Position numbers and translations under genes: made by a program | The notes under the pieces: generated by a model | The model's database searches: none | Told to the model about the DNA's origin: nothing | What the model saw: only the letters and a program-made list of their open reading frames with translations | Source: Pholis gunnellus | Lineage: Eukaryota; Chordata; Actinopteri; Perciformes; Pholidae | Direction of reading: 5' to 3' | DNA length: 64,000 nucleotides | Assembly: GCA_910591455.2 (NCBI GenBank) | Contig: OU342818.1 | Span: forward strand, 22,668,771 to 22,732,770 | Shown: positions 1 to 44,660 of the stretch, in pieces | How positions within the stretch are numbered: position 1 is the stretch's first letter | Layout of the letters: the number at the start of each line of letters is the position of its first letter

Positions 1-1062
1 CAAATTCGCACGAATTTCAACTTCGGCGAAAAAATCCTATGACGATGCGGCGCGATAGCCTATCAGCATTTAGATGCTCCTCCTGTCATAACTGACGTCC
101 TGCCGTTGTTGAATCAGATTAACGTTTGGTGTGAACGCAGCATTACACAGTGAACTGCAGTTTAGCTGCACGGACAGCTGCATAGAATACAATGAGAGTG
201 CGTTTGATACGCTTGCAGTCTAGATGGGAGCTGTCGTTTGTATTCTTTCAATCAAACGTTACAGAAGTGGTCGAGGCAGACAAACCTGAGTGCACTTCTC
301 TAATTTGTATTTTGTCTAGATGCAACCCCAATTATTTGTCCCAACTGGAAGCTCTGAAGTTTCATCACTTCAATCACATCGATCCGCTGTAAAAGGAATC
401 TGATGCATATTTTATAAATATTGTGTGATATTTTCAAATTTGTGACAGCCGCCATATTCCCTGTAAAAATGTCAACTTCTTCCATGTATTTCTCATCAAT
501 GAAGCTCTTCAGAAATGCTGCCAAGCTGCTTCTGACACCCTGTGGCATAAGTGAAATAGGACCTTTTAAAACATGCATTCATGAAAAAGACTTTGCCTAA
601 AAATCACAACAGCAGCCCCTGTACGACGGGGATTACATTTCTGAATAATGTAAAGGCAAAGGTACAGTGACAAAGACGAGCTGAGAAGAAGTGAAAATGT
701 GTCTGGATTTTTTCCATTAAACACGGCTTTCTGTCCCCAATATTGGAGCGGAGTTTTGAATAATTTACATAATGCTGCATATTACATCAGTACAAACTAG
801 AACAGGATCCATATATATTTCATAAGCAGTGTTATCTTTGTAATGTTTCCTTTTTTTAAAGCACTGTGTGTGTATCTGGGAGACGGGGGTGCTGAAGACA
901 CCATGCTCCTCTCCAGGGTGTTAGATGACTAACTAAAGGCGGCTGCTACTGCTGGGCTGTTCTCCCTGTCCTTATTTCAGAACAGGGCGGCCGTGATTGG
1001 GCTGGCAGACCGGGTGACGAGCCTCGGGAACGAAAGGGGGGGAGGAGAAGAAAAGAGTGGAT

Positions 1063-1066
<4 letters not shown>

Positions 1067-1148
<82 letters not shown>

Positions 1149-1156
1149 GGGGGGGG
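1067..1156. repeat. (TG)n microsatellite followed by poly-G
   Basis: About 33 TG units (1067-1132) run directly into 25 consecutive G (1132-1156). The G run could form a quadruplex on this strand. Confidence 0.98.
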
Positions 1157-1438
1157 TAAGAGGGGACACCTCAGAGGTCGTCTGAGGAGGCAGTGGAGCG
1201 TGCGGAGAGGCTGCCATCACACAGCTGCCACACCAACTGGACACACACACATACACACATACCCACACTTACAAACGCACGAGCAGGTGGTGGCATGAGC
1301 ACACAATAACACGCGCGCACACACAAAAGCAGAAAGGTACACAGAGCCCTGAGCAAACAGGGGCGAGCACGTGGTCACTTGTCACATGCAAGTCGCTTAC
1401 TCAAACAGAGGGGCGCACGCACGCACACGCACCCCCCC

Positions 1439-1568
<130 letters not shown>

Positions 1569-2379
1569 TGACTCACTGCTCATTCACACTTGCAAGCCTT
1601 CCACTCGCAACCACTTCACATGTGCACGCATGAACACACAAACACATCGTGGCCTCGATTGATGCCTGTCTCTGAGTAAAACCTTGGACTGAGGGAGTCA
1701 AGAAGCCTCCGGGATTCATTCGGTTAATCGCTTCAATGGATGAATGACAAGAAAGTACAACATAGAAACAATAGACCTATTATTTACTATCACCTGAAGC
1801 TATTAAACTGTTTGTTTTTTAAATGTGCTTTTTACATTTAGGTCTTTTAGGTAAACACATGATGGAATTCATTATTGATTTACCTGCTGATGTTTTTTTC
1901 AATTAAATCCACCAATAGACCCTTTCACATTTGACATCATCATCAATACGCGTGCACATGTTGGCGACCGAAGTGGCATTCCGCCGCAGCCATCAGGACG
2001 AGTTAGCAAGCTTTTAAACAGTGAATTAAAACTGTTAGCAGAATCCAAATGTCTGTTCATTGCATGTTCAGAATCGATACGCCAACAGTGGACTCAAGTT
2101 CTACAGACTTCAGACAGGATCTTGACAGACAGGATCTTGACCGTTTCAGAGTGACGGGCGTTCCAGTTTAACGAGTGACCGTGTCAACTTGTGACTTTCA
2201 CCTGAATGCGCAAGTGCAAGCTATTAAATGTAGCAACTACCACTGGACTGGATCAGAATGCTCAGGCTTGCAGAGAGAGCAGGCCCTCCCACAGTATGTT
2301 GACCAGAACTCATCAGACTACAAGGGATTCATTTAACCACCTTGGATGTACGCCTGTGTTCAAAGAAGAATTCACCTTA

Positions 2380-2613
2380 AATCAACATTGGTGCCATTTG
2401 CTATACAGTGGAATAATTTTGCACACTGCACTTTTCAGTTTTTTATTTGTGGAAAAAATTTAAAAACATGTATAATTTTCTTTGTACTTCACAATTGTGT
2501 GACACTTTGTGTTGGTCTTTCACATACAATTCCAATAAAATATATTTATGTTTGTGGCGTGTAATGTGACAAAATGTGGAAAAGTTCAAGGGGTATGAAT
2601 ACTTTTGCAAGCC

Positions 2614-2617
<4 letters not shown>
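2380..2617 (+). mobile_element. 3' end of a Tc1-like transposon, truncated
   Basis: The segment ends in a typical fish Tc1 inverted-repeat terminus, GGGTATGAATACTTTTGCAA followed by GCCACTG at 2591-2617. Before it comes the AT-rich 3' region usual for this family. The TA expected after the terminal CACTG is replaced by a (TG)n tract. No transposase frame remains. The left limit is approximate. Confidence 0.65.

Positions 2618-2672
<55 letters not shown>
2616..2672. repeat. (TG)n microsatellite at a Tc1 terminus
   Basis: About 28 TG units starting inside the terminal CACTG of the Tc1-like fragment. Confidence 0.97.
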
Positions 2673-2965
2673 AGTTAAATAGTCAGTAGCGATGAGAAAG
2701 CATTATGCTTATTCTACATTAACTATATATATATACTAAACTATAAAAAAAAATCTAATTTAATAAATCATTTTACTTTCTTTGGTATTTCAAATACAGA
2801 TATGCAATGATGATTGCTGGGGAATATGTACTGTATGTCGATATTATCCAATGTCAAGTCTCTTTTTGATCATTTGACAAGACGATACAATGATGTGTGT
2901 GTGTGTGTGTGTATACTTCATAACCAGCGTGCACTAGAGCCCGTCATAATAGGGTTCACTGGGCA

Positions 2966-3090
2966 GACCCGCTAGCTCACCTGGCAGAGCGGGCTCTCAT
3001 GTAATAAGTCGGATTCTGAACCTTGCTGCATGTCATCCCCCTCTCTCTGCTCCCTTTACATTCTCTAGCTGCACAGAATAAGAAAATGCA
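2966..3090 (+). repeat. tRNA-derived SINE remnant
   Basis: The A-box-like stretch GCTAGCTCACCTGGCAGAGC (2971-2990) resembles a tRNA-derived promoter. It is followed by the tail GCTGCATGTCATCCCC and a CT-rich stretch, which I recognise from fish tRNA-type SINEs. The B box is degenerate. Boundaries are approximate. Confidence 0.55.
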
Positions 3091-3277
3091 CTGGGGCTCA
3101 TGGTACCTCACACCACCGGTTTAAACTAGGGCTCCAGTCTGCTGCGGCTTTATCATTTATCTTTAAATCGCTAGCTATTTAATTGCTTGCTTTCGCTTTC
3201 TGTTTTCGTCATCTTTTAAATGTGAACTTAATGCTTTCTTAACATCTAATGTTTAACATGTCTAATATATTTCTATG

Positions 3278-3340
3278 CCCCTGTAAAGCACCATGAATGG
3301 CCTGGTGTCTGATTAGTGCTCTATGAATAAAATGACCTTG
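3278..3340 (+). repeat. possible LINE/SINE 3' tail
   Basis: The pattern CTGTAAAGCACC, then TAGTGCTCTATGAATAAA, resembles the 3' tail shared by fish L2-like LINEs and their SINE partners. This is a short remnant identified from memory only. Confidence 0.35.
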
Positions 3341-4314
3341 TCTCATCAAATCTAAAAGCTAACTACCTCTTTACAGGCATGTGAGTCAGTGATAGACTAC
3401 TCATTACAAAAAATGTAATTAAATAAATACCCAATGAAGTTTATTTTTTTGAATTTCATCGTGGCTCACAAAGTTTACAAAGATACCGGCTGAATTTGAG
3501 CGGAAATCAAAAAAACAATGCACAAGGTATCTTTGAGTACACTGTGATATCAGAGATGAGACTGTGGTCTCTGCTAACAAGCCCCATGCTGCCGCCCCCT
3601 CCTTCCCTTTGTGCCCACGGCCAAATCAGTATTGTTGCATCTTTCAAAATAGCACAGCGGGAGGAGAACGGCCAAAATGGAGCGTGCAGGATCTCTATAA
3701 TTTGTTATGTGGCTGATGGGGAGTGATATCAATGATTCAACTATCTTATCCGGGCCTGTGATCTTGTAAATATATTCTCTCTCGATCTCTTCGACACGTC
3801 GCTGTGATCAGTGCGGTGGATAACGAGGCGATTCTCATTCCTCCTAGCAGATCCCGCACGTACACACTCACTCATCACATACCTCAGAGACACAGGGAAC
3901 GCAAACGGAGCACGCACACGCACACGCACACACACACTCAGACGCACACGCAGCTGATAACCTACAGTTACAAGGTTAATGTGTGGTAGTACACATGCTC
4001 CGTGTCAAGCAGGAACATTAGTGTTTCGCCACGCCACACTTTATCATGTGCTGAGGAGAAGCGCACACTCCATTAGAGTCATGGACAACCACATGCAAAC
4101 AAAACATGTTATAGAGACAAGAGGGAACGCACAGAGATTCAAAACCGTGGCAATGTGCAGCTTAGAGGTTTGTTTTCCTTGTCTACTTACATTCTGAAAA
4201 AAAGCTGTATTATACGTGAATGAAGTTAACGTGTATCATTTGTAAGCAATGCCAATAAGATACCTTAATTCTATGTCAAAGTGACGACTATGAAAATTGT
4301 GAGAGGATATGTAT

Positions 4315-4320
<6 letters not shown>

Positions 4321-4373
<53 letters not shown>
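4321..4373. repeat. (TA)n microsatellite
   Basis: About 26 TA units, unbroken. Confidence 0.98.
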
Positions 4374-4377
<4 letters not shown>

Positions 4378-4984
4378 TGTCTCCGCGATATTCTCCGGAT
4401 CAAGGCAAAAGGGACTGCAATATGCAGTGGAAGGATATATCCAAAACATTAAGATCAACAACGAAGGGGACACAACAATAATCGAAGCAAAAGCATACAG
4501 GTCTCAATCAAAAAATCTCTAATGCAGTCAGACGTTAGCTGCTATCCAAACAAACACATGTAACAGACTGTCTCATGTTTGTCCTTTCTGGTGTTGAAGA
4601 TATGTCCCTTCAGGGTTGCCGTAGAGAGGGAGCAATTCCCGCCTCTAGGAAAAGGGCAGTAAACAAAGAATAAAGTCATGGATAATTCTGATGAACCTGA
4701 GGACCTTCTGGATGGGAAGTTCCTGTTCCAAAAAATCAAAGATTTATCTGTTTGATTTAAAAAGAAAAGAAAAATGTTTTATTCAACCATACAATGGCTA
4801 AGAAGCCCGAATTCTGTTTAGGATGAAGATATATTAATGTTCCATATGGAAGAGCAAAGAGAACTGCTAAAGAACTGCTGAGTTGCAGCACCATTGTTTT
4901 TGTTTTTTATGAATAAAAAAAGAAAACATGTTAAATGTATATATCCGTCTTTTGTCATAAATCTTTTTGTTCTCACAAAAATAT

Positions 4985-5078
4985 ACCGAGAAAATCGGTA
5001 ATATGTGATTAATCATGATTAATCCACAGAAACCTGTGATTAATTTGATTAAAATTTGTAATCATTTCACAGCCCTAA
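4985..5078. mobile_element. hAT-like element end (partial)
   Basis: Alternating ATTAATC/GATTAAT motifs end in TTTCACAGCCCTAA (5065-5078), the kind of terminus seen in fish hAT-like miniature elements. The partner end was not found, so this is a remnant. Confidence 0.4.
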
Positions 5079-5639
5079 TATATATATATATATATATGTA
5101 TAAATGAAAGAGCTTTTCAGTGGGGCTTTTCTTAAACATATGCAACACATATGCAGAAGGGATGTGGACTCATCTGCAGTACTTCCATTCAGTATGATGA
5201 GTCAAATTAAATGCATACTTCCATGTACTGCACTGAAATATCTTGTAATTATGTGTAAACACGCTGAAATGATTAAGCTCTGAGAGTTTAACTCGCGACT
5301 CCAACATGACTCACTTCTGTCAGATTTAAATGCAGGCTGTTGGAAAACATGTGGCTGTTTTGTAATTCAGGTGCATGCTAATACTGAAGACATGCCTCAT
5401 GTTGCTCTTTTTAAAAATGTCAACCCTCAATGTAACCAAAGCATTGCTTGTTAACCATGTGATCACATGTGGGTTTTATCAACTCAAGTATCTGTACTTC
5501 TTCATATTTCAAGAACAAATCATTAATACATTGAAATAGTAGAGGTCTTTATAATGTCTTTGTTTTAAATAATAGCCATTTAAAGTATCAATATCAGGAT
5601 TCGAATGGTGTATTTTCAGAAAGAAAGTGGAGAGCTCAC

Positions 5640-38380
<32,741 letters not shown>

Positions 38381-38690
38381 TATTCAGTCTGTTGCCAGAG
38401 GTAGAGCTTTCTAATCTTTTTTGTCTTTTAACACTACAAAAATAATCTAACTGCCATACGTATTGCTCCAAACCAACACAACACAGTCAGTAGCTGCACT
38501 TCCGCGATTTAAAACCTAGAATAAAGAAGCGTGCGACTAAAATACGTAACGACTGTTGTGCAACATCGTGTAAGCTTATAAAAGTACGTAGACTGAGTCA
38601 AGAATACTAAAATATAGGTGGCATGAAATTTGTCCGCTCTGGAATACCGTACGTGTAGGTTTCCTTTAGAGTTACGCATGCGCACTAGGG
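38381..38690. promoter_or_regulatory. probable bidirectional eipr1/trappc12 promoter
   Basis: This short divergent intergenic region holds CACTTCCGCG (38498-38507), which reads CGCGGAAGTG toward eipr1, an ETS/GABP-like site. It also has TACGCATGCGCA (38673-38684), one mismatch from the NRF1 consensus, close to the apparent trappc12 first exon. No clear TATA box was chosen. Both sites are typical of housekeeping bidirectional promoters. Confidence 0.65.
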
Positions 38691-38712
38691 TTATATCTGT
38701 CAGTGCAGGAAG
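38685..38712 (+). other. trappc12: probable trappc12 non-coding 5' exon (start unknown)
   Basis: A good donor, GGAAG|GTAAGAA, lies at 38712/38713. An acceptor, TTGAATTGTCAG, ends at 39181, ten bases before the start codon. Together they suggest a 5' UTR exon and a 469-bp intron. The transcription start is not visible. Confidence 0.55.
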
Positions 38713-39191
38713 GTAAGAAACATTATCGTGTTTGTGTTTTAGTTTGTAATTTATTGTCTGTCTTTGCGTGTTGATATTTTTAAAACCGTGCTATGGCTCG
38801 TGCTTTATAAAGTGCGAACAGCTATAAGTCAAGCATTTATTTTACATTGTCAACCAGCTGCTCAGCTAAATTAGCGTGCAATAGCCAACCGGCTAATGTA
38901 GCATTAACGTTAGCAAAACAGTACAACAACCCAGAGATGTCTCGGGTAACAGCCTTCGTGACAGGGCATTAAGCCTGAATCAAAGGTTTGGTGTAACGTT
39001 CTCTGTTTACGTAACGTTAGCTCAATGCTGACGATAAGAGCTTGTAAAAACTGCGTTGCTTATAATGACAGTATGTGACTCAAGAAAAATGTGTTGTACA
39101 ATAACGCACACAATATTTGTCCGCCACTGTTGATATTAAATCATAAAGGTAATGTCCTTTATTAGTGTGTTGAATTGTCAGGAGCAGTAAG

Positions 39192-40508
39192 ATGGATAGT
39201 GGGGATTCTCTTGCTCAGCGGCCAGTCACGTTGGATATCACTGTGGAAGATGTAACCAAGGAAGCCCCGGACCCTCCGGAGCCAACCACCAGCCAGACAC
39301 CCTCCAGAGACCTTGTTCCCCAGGTAGACAGCATCGACTTGGGTGGGGAGTTTGTTACTCCCCAGGAGGACAGCAGTGCTACACCCTCAGAGAGCCTGAT
39401 GGACAAGCTCAACGACCAGATGATGGAGAGCGTCATGATTTCTGACTCACCTAATAACAGTGAGGAGGATGACGTAGCTCCCATGGACTCCTTTCTGGAT
39501 GGAGTCGAGGAGGAAGAGGATTCACTGCAGACATCAGGCGACAAAGAGCAACAAAGTGAAATCGGACAGAATACAACTGAGATTACATTTTCACTGGAGG
39601 AACATGAGCATGGTGGTTCTATGGAGAAAGCAGATGAGGACACAAAGGAGCAGGCAGACGCACAAGAGCAAGTCATAGCCTGTGTTTCACTTCAAGATGA
39701 CGCACAGAGCCCATCTGATCTTAACAGGAGGGAACCAGCACCACGAGAAGCTAAAGGGACAAGCCCAAAAGACCACCCTGTGCCGGTGTGCACCATATTC
39801 AGCCAGGGCAACCAGCCGAAATCTCTTGTGCCTGATGGCTTCCAGCCCACCCTCATCAAATCCCCCAGCTTCAGCATGGGGAGTGGTGGTGGTGGTGGAG
39901 GAGGCAGTGAGGCAGTGACGCCCAGCAAGCTGACGGCCCCCCTTGTGTGTCAGCCCAGCCCCAGCCTCAGTAAGTTCTTTACCGACAATGGACAGGTCAA
40001 CCCAGCCTCCGACTTCTTCGATTCATTTACCGTCCCCTCCTCCTTCATCTCCGTTTCAAACCCAAATGCTGAGATCCCTCCCGGCCCAGTAGCCGTAGCC
40101 CACACCCCTGAGCGCCAGCTCTCTTCGACCTCCTCCACCATCTCCACCCCTGGAGGACCTCTGGACTCTGGTGCTCCCACCCCTAGTTCAGTGTTTGGCC
40201 CTGCCCCTACGGAATCTACCGCCAAGGCCCAACTTCCTCCACCCCAGGCAGCCCCAGCTCCAACTCAAGCCGCCTCCCCGGCCACTCAGCCGCAGCCCTT
40301 CAACCAGCTCCAGGCCGTGTTCTCGGGCAGCGATGACCCATTTGCGACGGCGCTGAGCCTGAGCGAGGTGGACAGGCGCCATGATGCCTGGCTGCCATCT
40401 GAGGAGACCAGGAAGGTGTTGATCTCTGTGGCCACCCAGCAGTACAGCCCAGCCTACGTAGAGACCAACAGACTCACCATGCCTGGACTCAAGTTTGACA
40501 ACCTTCAG
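39192..40508 (+). CDS. trappc12: trappc12 coding exon 1 (large)
   Basis: It encodes residues 1-439. The start [20 protein letters not shown] sits just after an acceptor, with GTAAGATGG around the ATG. Residues about 1-190 are rich in Asp, Glu and Ser. An eight-glycine run (232-239) is coded by GGT/GGA repeats. A Pro/Ser/Thr/Ala-rich stretch covers about 290-375, followed by the conserved part up to [12 protein letters not shown]. The donor is CAG|GTAGGA. The codons are GC-rich compared with the flanking introns. A long antisense open stretch (39676-39215) is a shadow. Confidence 0.94.
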
Positions 40509-43500
40509 GTAGGACAAGCACTTAGGCAGTAAAATGCTCATCATAAACATATGTCTTTAGATAGCCCTGGGATGTCATTCAAAATAGTGATATATGTTGT
40601 CGATGGATACCCTTTTTTTTAAAGTGGAATCAACCAGAGTTAACACCTGAATTTCACTTTACTCATCATAGTACTATAGTACTGTGGTAACAGTTGTTTG
40701 AGTCTTGATACCAGACATTTTAAACCAAAAGCATGCATTACAGACGAGATTTGTGGAGTTTGAAAGTGGCTGACCACACAGGCATCACGTCAACAAGTGT
40801 CATTCATTCAAGGTGGAAAAGAACTGCCATGTCACTTAAGGAGAGAAATGGGAAAAATGCAGAAAGGCTGTTGTGTAGCTGGTTAACTGAGGCTTTCACA
40901 CAATGAGATTTGAGGCAAAAATGAATAGTGAATATTCACTGTGGTGTGGTAAATCTGTAAATGATGCTACTAACCGACAGTTACTGGCTGCTGATGGATG
41001 GCTAGCTTGAGTGGGAGGCAGCTGAGGTACAGTCATAAAGAATAACAGCGTCTAACTAAATGTCAGCTTGAAGATCAAACGGTTAACGGAAAAAATTATT
41101 AGACATGTCATTAAAACAAATGTTTGTTGAACAAGAAATATATGCATGCATACAAACCCAAACACGTAAAATTGAGTTGCATCATGGGTAATGTAGGATC
41201 CAGTGTTTGTGGGGTTTGACCCACACCAGGGACAGAAAGTCCAGATGCCTCTGCTGCTTTGTGTTAGACCATTTTAATATTCACTTTGTGGAAGTGCAGA
41301 ACTAAATCATTGGACAAATCAGGAGAAAACATACTGCTAAAACAGGGTCTTTATTTAGTTATGAATTCCACATAATGATTTTCAGAATTGTGTTCATTAA
41401 ATAAGAGATGTTTCTTAGATTGATTTGTTGTATATCTGAAACGGGAATTGTTATCAATCCTATTATATTTAAGGCTGCAACTAATGATTATTTTCTGTAG
41501 CGTTCATGCTTTTTTTGCTCCAACCAAACCCAGAACAATTTGATTTCAATTTATATAAAAAGAGAGAAAAGCAGCAAATCGTCCCATTGGAGAAGATAAA
41601 ACTTGAGAATATTGCAAAATTGTTGCTGATTAATTTTGTAGGGATTGCCTCATCAATTATTCCATAATTAGTTTCAGCTCTAGTGAAATATTAGGGTTGG
41701 TCAGAATCAACACTCGAATCAGAAGACTTGGACACATTCCCTATGACAAACACTTAGGACCCAAAGTAACAACCCTTACTAATGATGGAAATGCTTACAA
41801 GTCAATGCATCTGGGTTATTTTCTGCCTTGTTTTAAAGATTGCAGCGATACATTAAAAACTCGCCTATAATCTACGTATTATGGCAAGACATTTTATTAG
41901 CATAGAAATAGAGTGGCCTCAGGCTTCACCTTGATCATTGTGTGATCATTAGTTTAAACATGTTTAACATTGGACAATGTTCTTGTGTCTATCCCAGAAT
42001 GACAGTGGCTTCAGTCAGAACTGCTCTGGCACAACAGATGCCGTGTCACTTGTCTATAAGCACATGTAGATAGACAGGCACCTTTCCTTGGCTCATGTGT
42101 CACCATATCATGTTGACGTCTCACAAACATCCTCTGAGCCTTCAACAGCAACGTTTATCCGTAATAACAACCCTGATGAAACATCAATTCACTTATTTAT
42201 TCATTTGAATCTTATGTTGTACGTCCACCTCCCAGCTTAGATTGTGTTCATTATGCCCTCAGTGTGTTTGAATGCCTGCTTGAATAAATGAATACAAATC
42301 AAGGCCCCCCCCCCCCACCAAGAGCCAGTTTTCAGCAAACAACTAAGATCCACTGTAAAGCTGGATTAAAGGTAGCATTTTCTGAAGTCTGTTATTTGTT
42401 CTGTTCCTGTTTGGGCTCTATTATTTAACTGATTGTCATTCTGTCCAAATCTAGGGATATCCAGATCCAGTCCGTTTCCCCCCAATCCACTTCATTTAAT
42501 AAGCCTTAGGGAGCCACGTAGTCCTGTTTTTGTCTTTTTGATGGGCAAAAGTGATAAAAGTCATCTGAAGGCTGGGAACCTGAAGATACATTTGAGATGC
42601 AGCTCAGCACTGAATGTCAAGTTGTTCTAGTCATATATCAGAATTCAAAATTTGAATTCATTAATTAAAAAGAATTGTGAATGTGTTAAAGTAAATGATG
42701 GCCATTCCCATGCTACCTTATGTCTTATGTGAGGTATTGCAGCAGTATTTGGGTTGATACAATTTGTTACACAAATTTGCTGCTAAATTCAAATTTTTGG
42801 ACCATATTTAAGATTAGATAGATATGATCAAATTACCACATTAAGACACCAAGAAGACCTTGTGAAACACCATAGAAAGAGTCATGCTACAATTTGGTTT
42901 CTAAAACATTTAAGATAATTGCATTTTTCGGCGACTGGATGGCAAGTACCTCTGTTCTGGAAACTGCTCAGAAACCCTCTTACTTAGGAAAGCCATTCAT
43001 CCTCGAATGTGCTCGGTCTCTAGTTTGTGGTTGTAAAGTTTCATGAGGCTGTGTTCATTTTATAGTAACCTCAAGTTTTAAAATATGATCTAACTACAAT
43101 GAAATGGCTAGAAAGGGGCCTATCATCACACATGAATACAGTCAGACCTTTTGGTTCTACAAGAGTCTCAGCTTTCCAGTTAAACCCAATTCATGCAATT
43201 TCAAGACTTGTTCCGTATCCCAGTATGCAGAAATATTCAAATGCACTAGTTTTTGAGAGGTGAAAATATCGCATTTATACTGCATCCAAACTGCATGGGA
43301 TTATCATAAAGTGGGCATGTATGTAAAGAGGAGACTTGTGGTTACCACTCTAGCTTTTAGACTGAGATACAGCCTCCTCTTGAACCCGAGAGTGCCCCAA
43401 ATGGGGTTTTTGAGGGGGGGGAGAAGAGTGTACACACATGTAGTACAAATCACTTTTGAGAACGAATGAAATGATATTTTAAAATATTTCAAAAACGTAC

Positions 43501-44660
43501 ATGACGAAGAGATTCTGATCAAATGGACCATGTAACCTATTTTAATCACTCAAAAACATATATATACACAAAGTACTACAAGTACTACCACAATTTCACC
43601 TATTTCTCGCCAGGAGAAGCCGAGCAATGTTCTCCTTTATCGATTCCAGCCGCGACCTACGGCACTTTCACACACACACTTCATATCCAGCAGCACGAGG
43701 AGAACACACTGCATCGAACTATCGCCTCCAAATTATTCTACTTTAAACCATTATAAAGTTACTATTGATCTGCCACAGATATCAACTCAGCCCATCATCA
43801 TAAACATTGAAACGCTCCGTACCTTTTAGATGTTTCCTGGATGAAAATCGAAAGGAAAAAAAAAAATTAATCTGCCGGCATTTCACACCCGTCTCTCTGC
43901 TGTGCTGTTAAAAAAACGGAGTCTCTGACGAGCTTCTATGACGAATGAGTAATAATTTCCGTTTTGGCCAATGGGTTTGACTCATGGGGGCGGTTCACAG
44001 TTTTCGATTATTTTATTGGCTTAAAATTCTGTAAACAAATCAAAGAACGAATGACTATACTGCCCAGAGTCTTCCGGGTTGAAATCTGTTGGAATTGCGC
44101 AAATCGGCCAATCACAGTCTGTGTTAGGTTCAAATACATCACGTAAAACTGAAATTCTGACGAAAATTAGCCATATTTTACAAGTTTTCATATAGCCCAG
44201 GCGTTCAAAATGATGCCATTTTGTATTAGATAGATTGAACACTATTAGTGATAAAAGAAGTGAAATATAAAGTTAGATAGTATTTAAAAGTACAATAAGA
44301 CAGAGATAAGCCCCTTTGCGTAAGGGTAGGACATTTTAGAGCACAGGGCTGAAAATAGGCCTAGGGTTCAAGAGGAGACAGTAATGTTGGGTCTTAGAGG
44401 TGTAATGTAGAGTCAGTACTGATCTGATATTTTTTTAAATCCTGCAGGTAGTAATCAGGTTGTTTGTGTAAACACCAGCACAACAACTCTCTATTCAGGG
44501 CTTTTGCATGATGTTGACTGCATGTGTGTGTGTTTTGCTGCAGGGTGACGCCGTCAAAGACTTGATGCTTCGTTTCCTGGGAGAACCGGCAGCGATGAAG
44601 CGTCAGGTCCTCACCGCCAACTCTGTGGAACAGTCCTTCACAGGCCTCAAACGTCTCATC
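39192..44660 (+). CDS. trappc12: trappc12 (TTC15), partial gene: coding exons 1-2
   Basis: TRAPPC12 is a subunit of a metazoan TRAPP complex that tethers vesicles between ER and Golgi. The human protein (about 735 residues) also has a reported mitotic role at kinetochores. Two exons join in phase 0: 39192-40508 (439 codons) and 44544-44660 (39 codons). The N-terminal part is acidic and low in complexity; the conserved core begins near [20 protein letters not shown] and continues into [20 protein letters not shown]. The exon encoding the expected SKNW-type continuation and the C-terminal TPR repeats was not seen and must lie right of 64000. The frame has no break. Confidence 0.93.
40509..44543. 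other. trappc12 intron between coding exons 1 and 2
   Basis: Contains a degenerate miniature element (41470-41691), a C run (42305-42316) and, at about 43260-44260, sequence resembling repeats: GGGATTATCATAAAGTGGGC (43297-43316) recalls an abundant fish intronic repeat, and 44215-44275 resembles 56840-56890. No gene seen. Confidence 0.6.
41470..41691. mobile_element. degenerate hAT-like miniature element
   Basis: Starts AAGGCTGCAACTAATGATTA and ends AATTAGTTTCAGCTCTAG, imperfect inverted repeats of the same type as the element at 11550. No clear target duplication. Confidence 0.5.
44544..44660 (+). CDS. trappc12: trappc12 coding exon 2
   Basis: It encodes [39 protein letters not shown] (39 residues), which matches the conserved start of the TRAPPC12 core. 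The acceptor is GCTGCAG and the donor GTAAGT. Length 117 nt, phase 0 at both ends. Confidence 0.95.

Noticed and set aside
39215..39676. 153-codon minus-strand open stretch
   Set aside because: Antisense shadow of the trappc12 coding exon.
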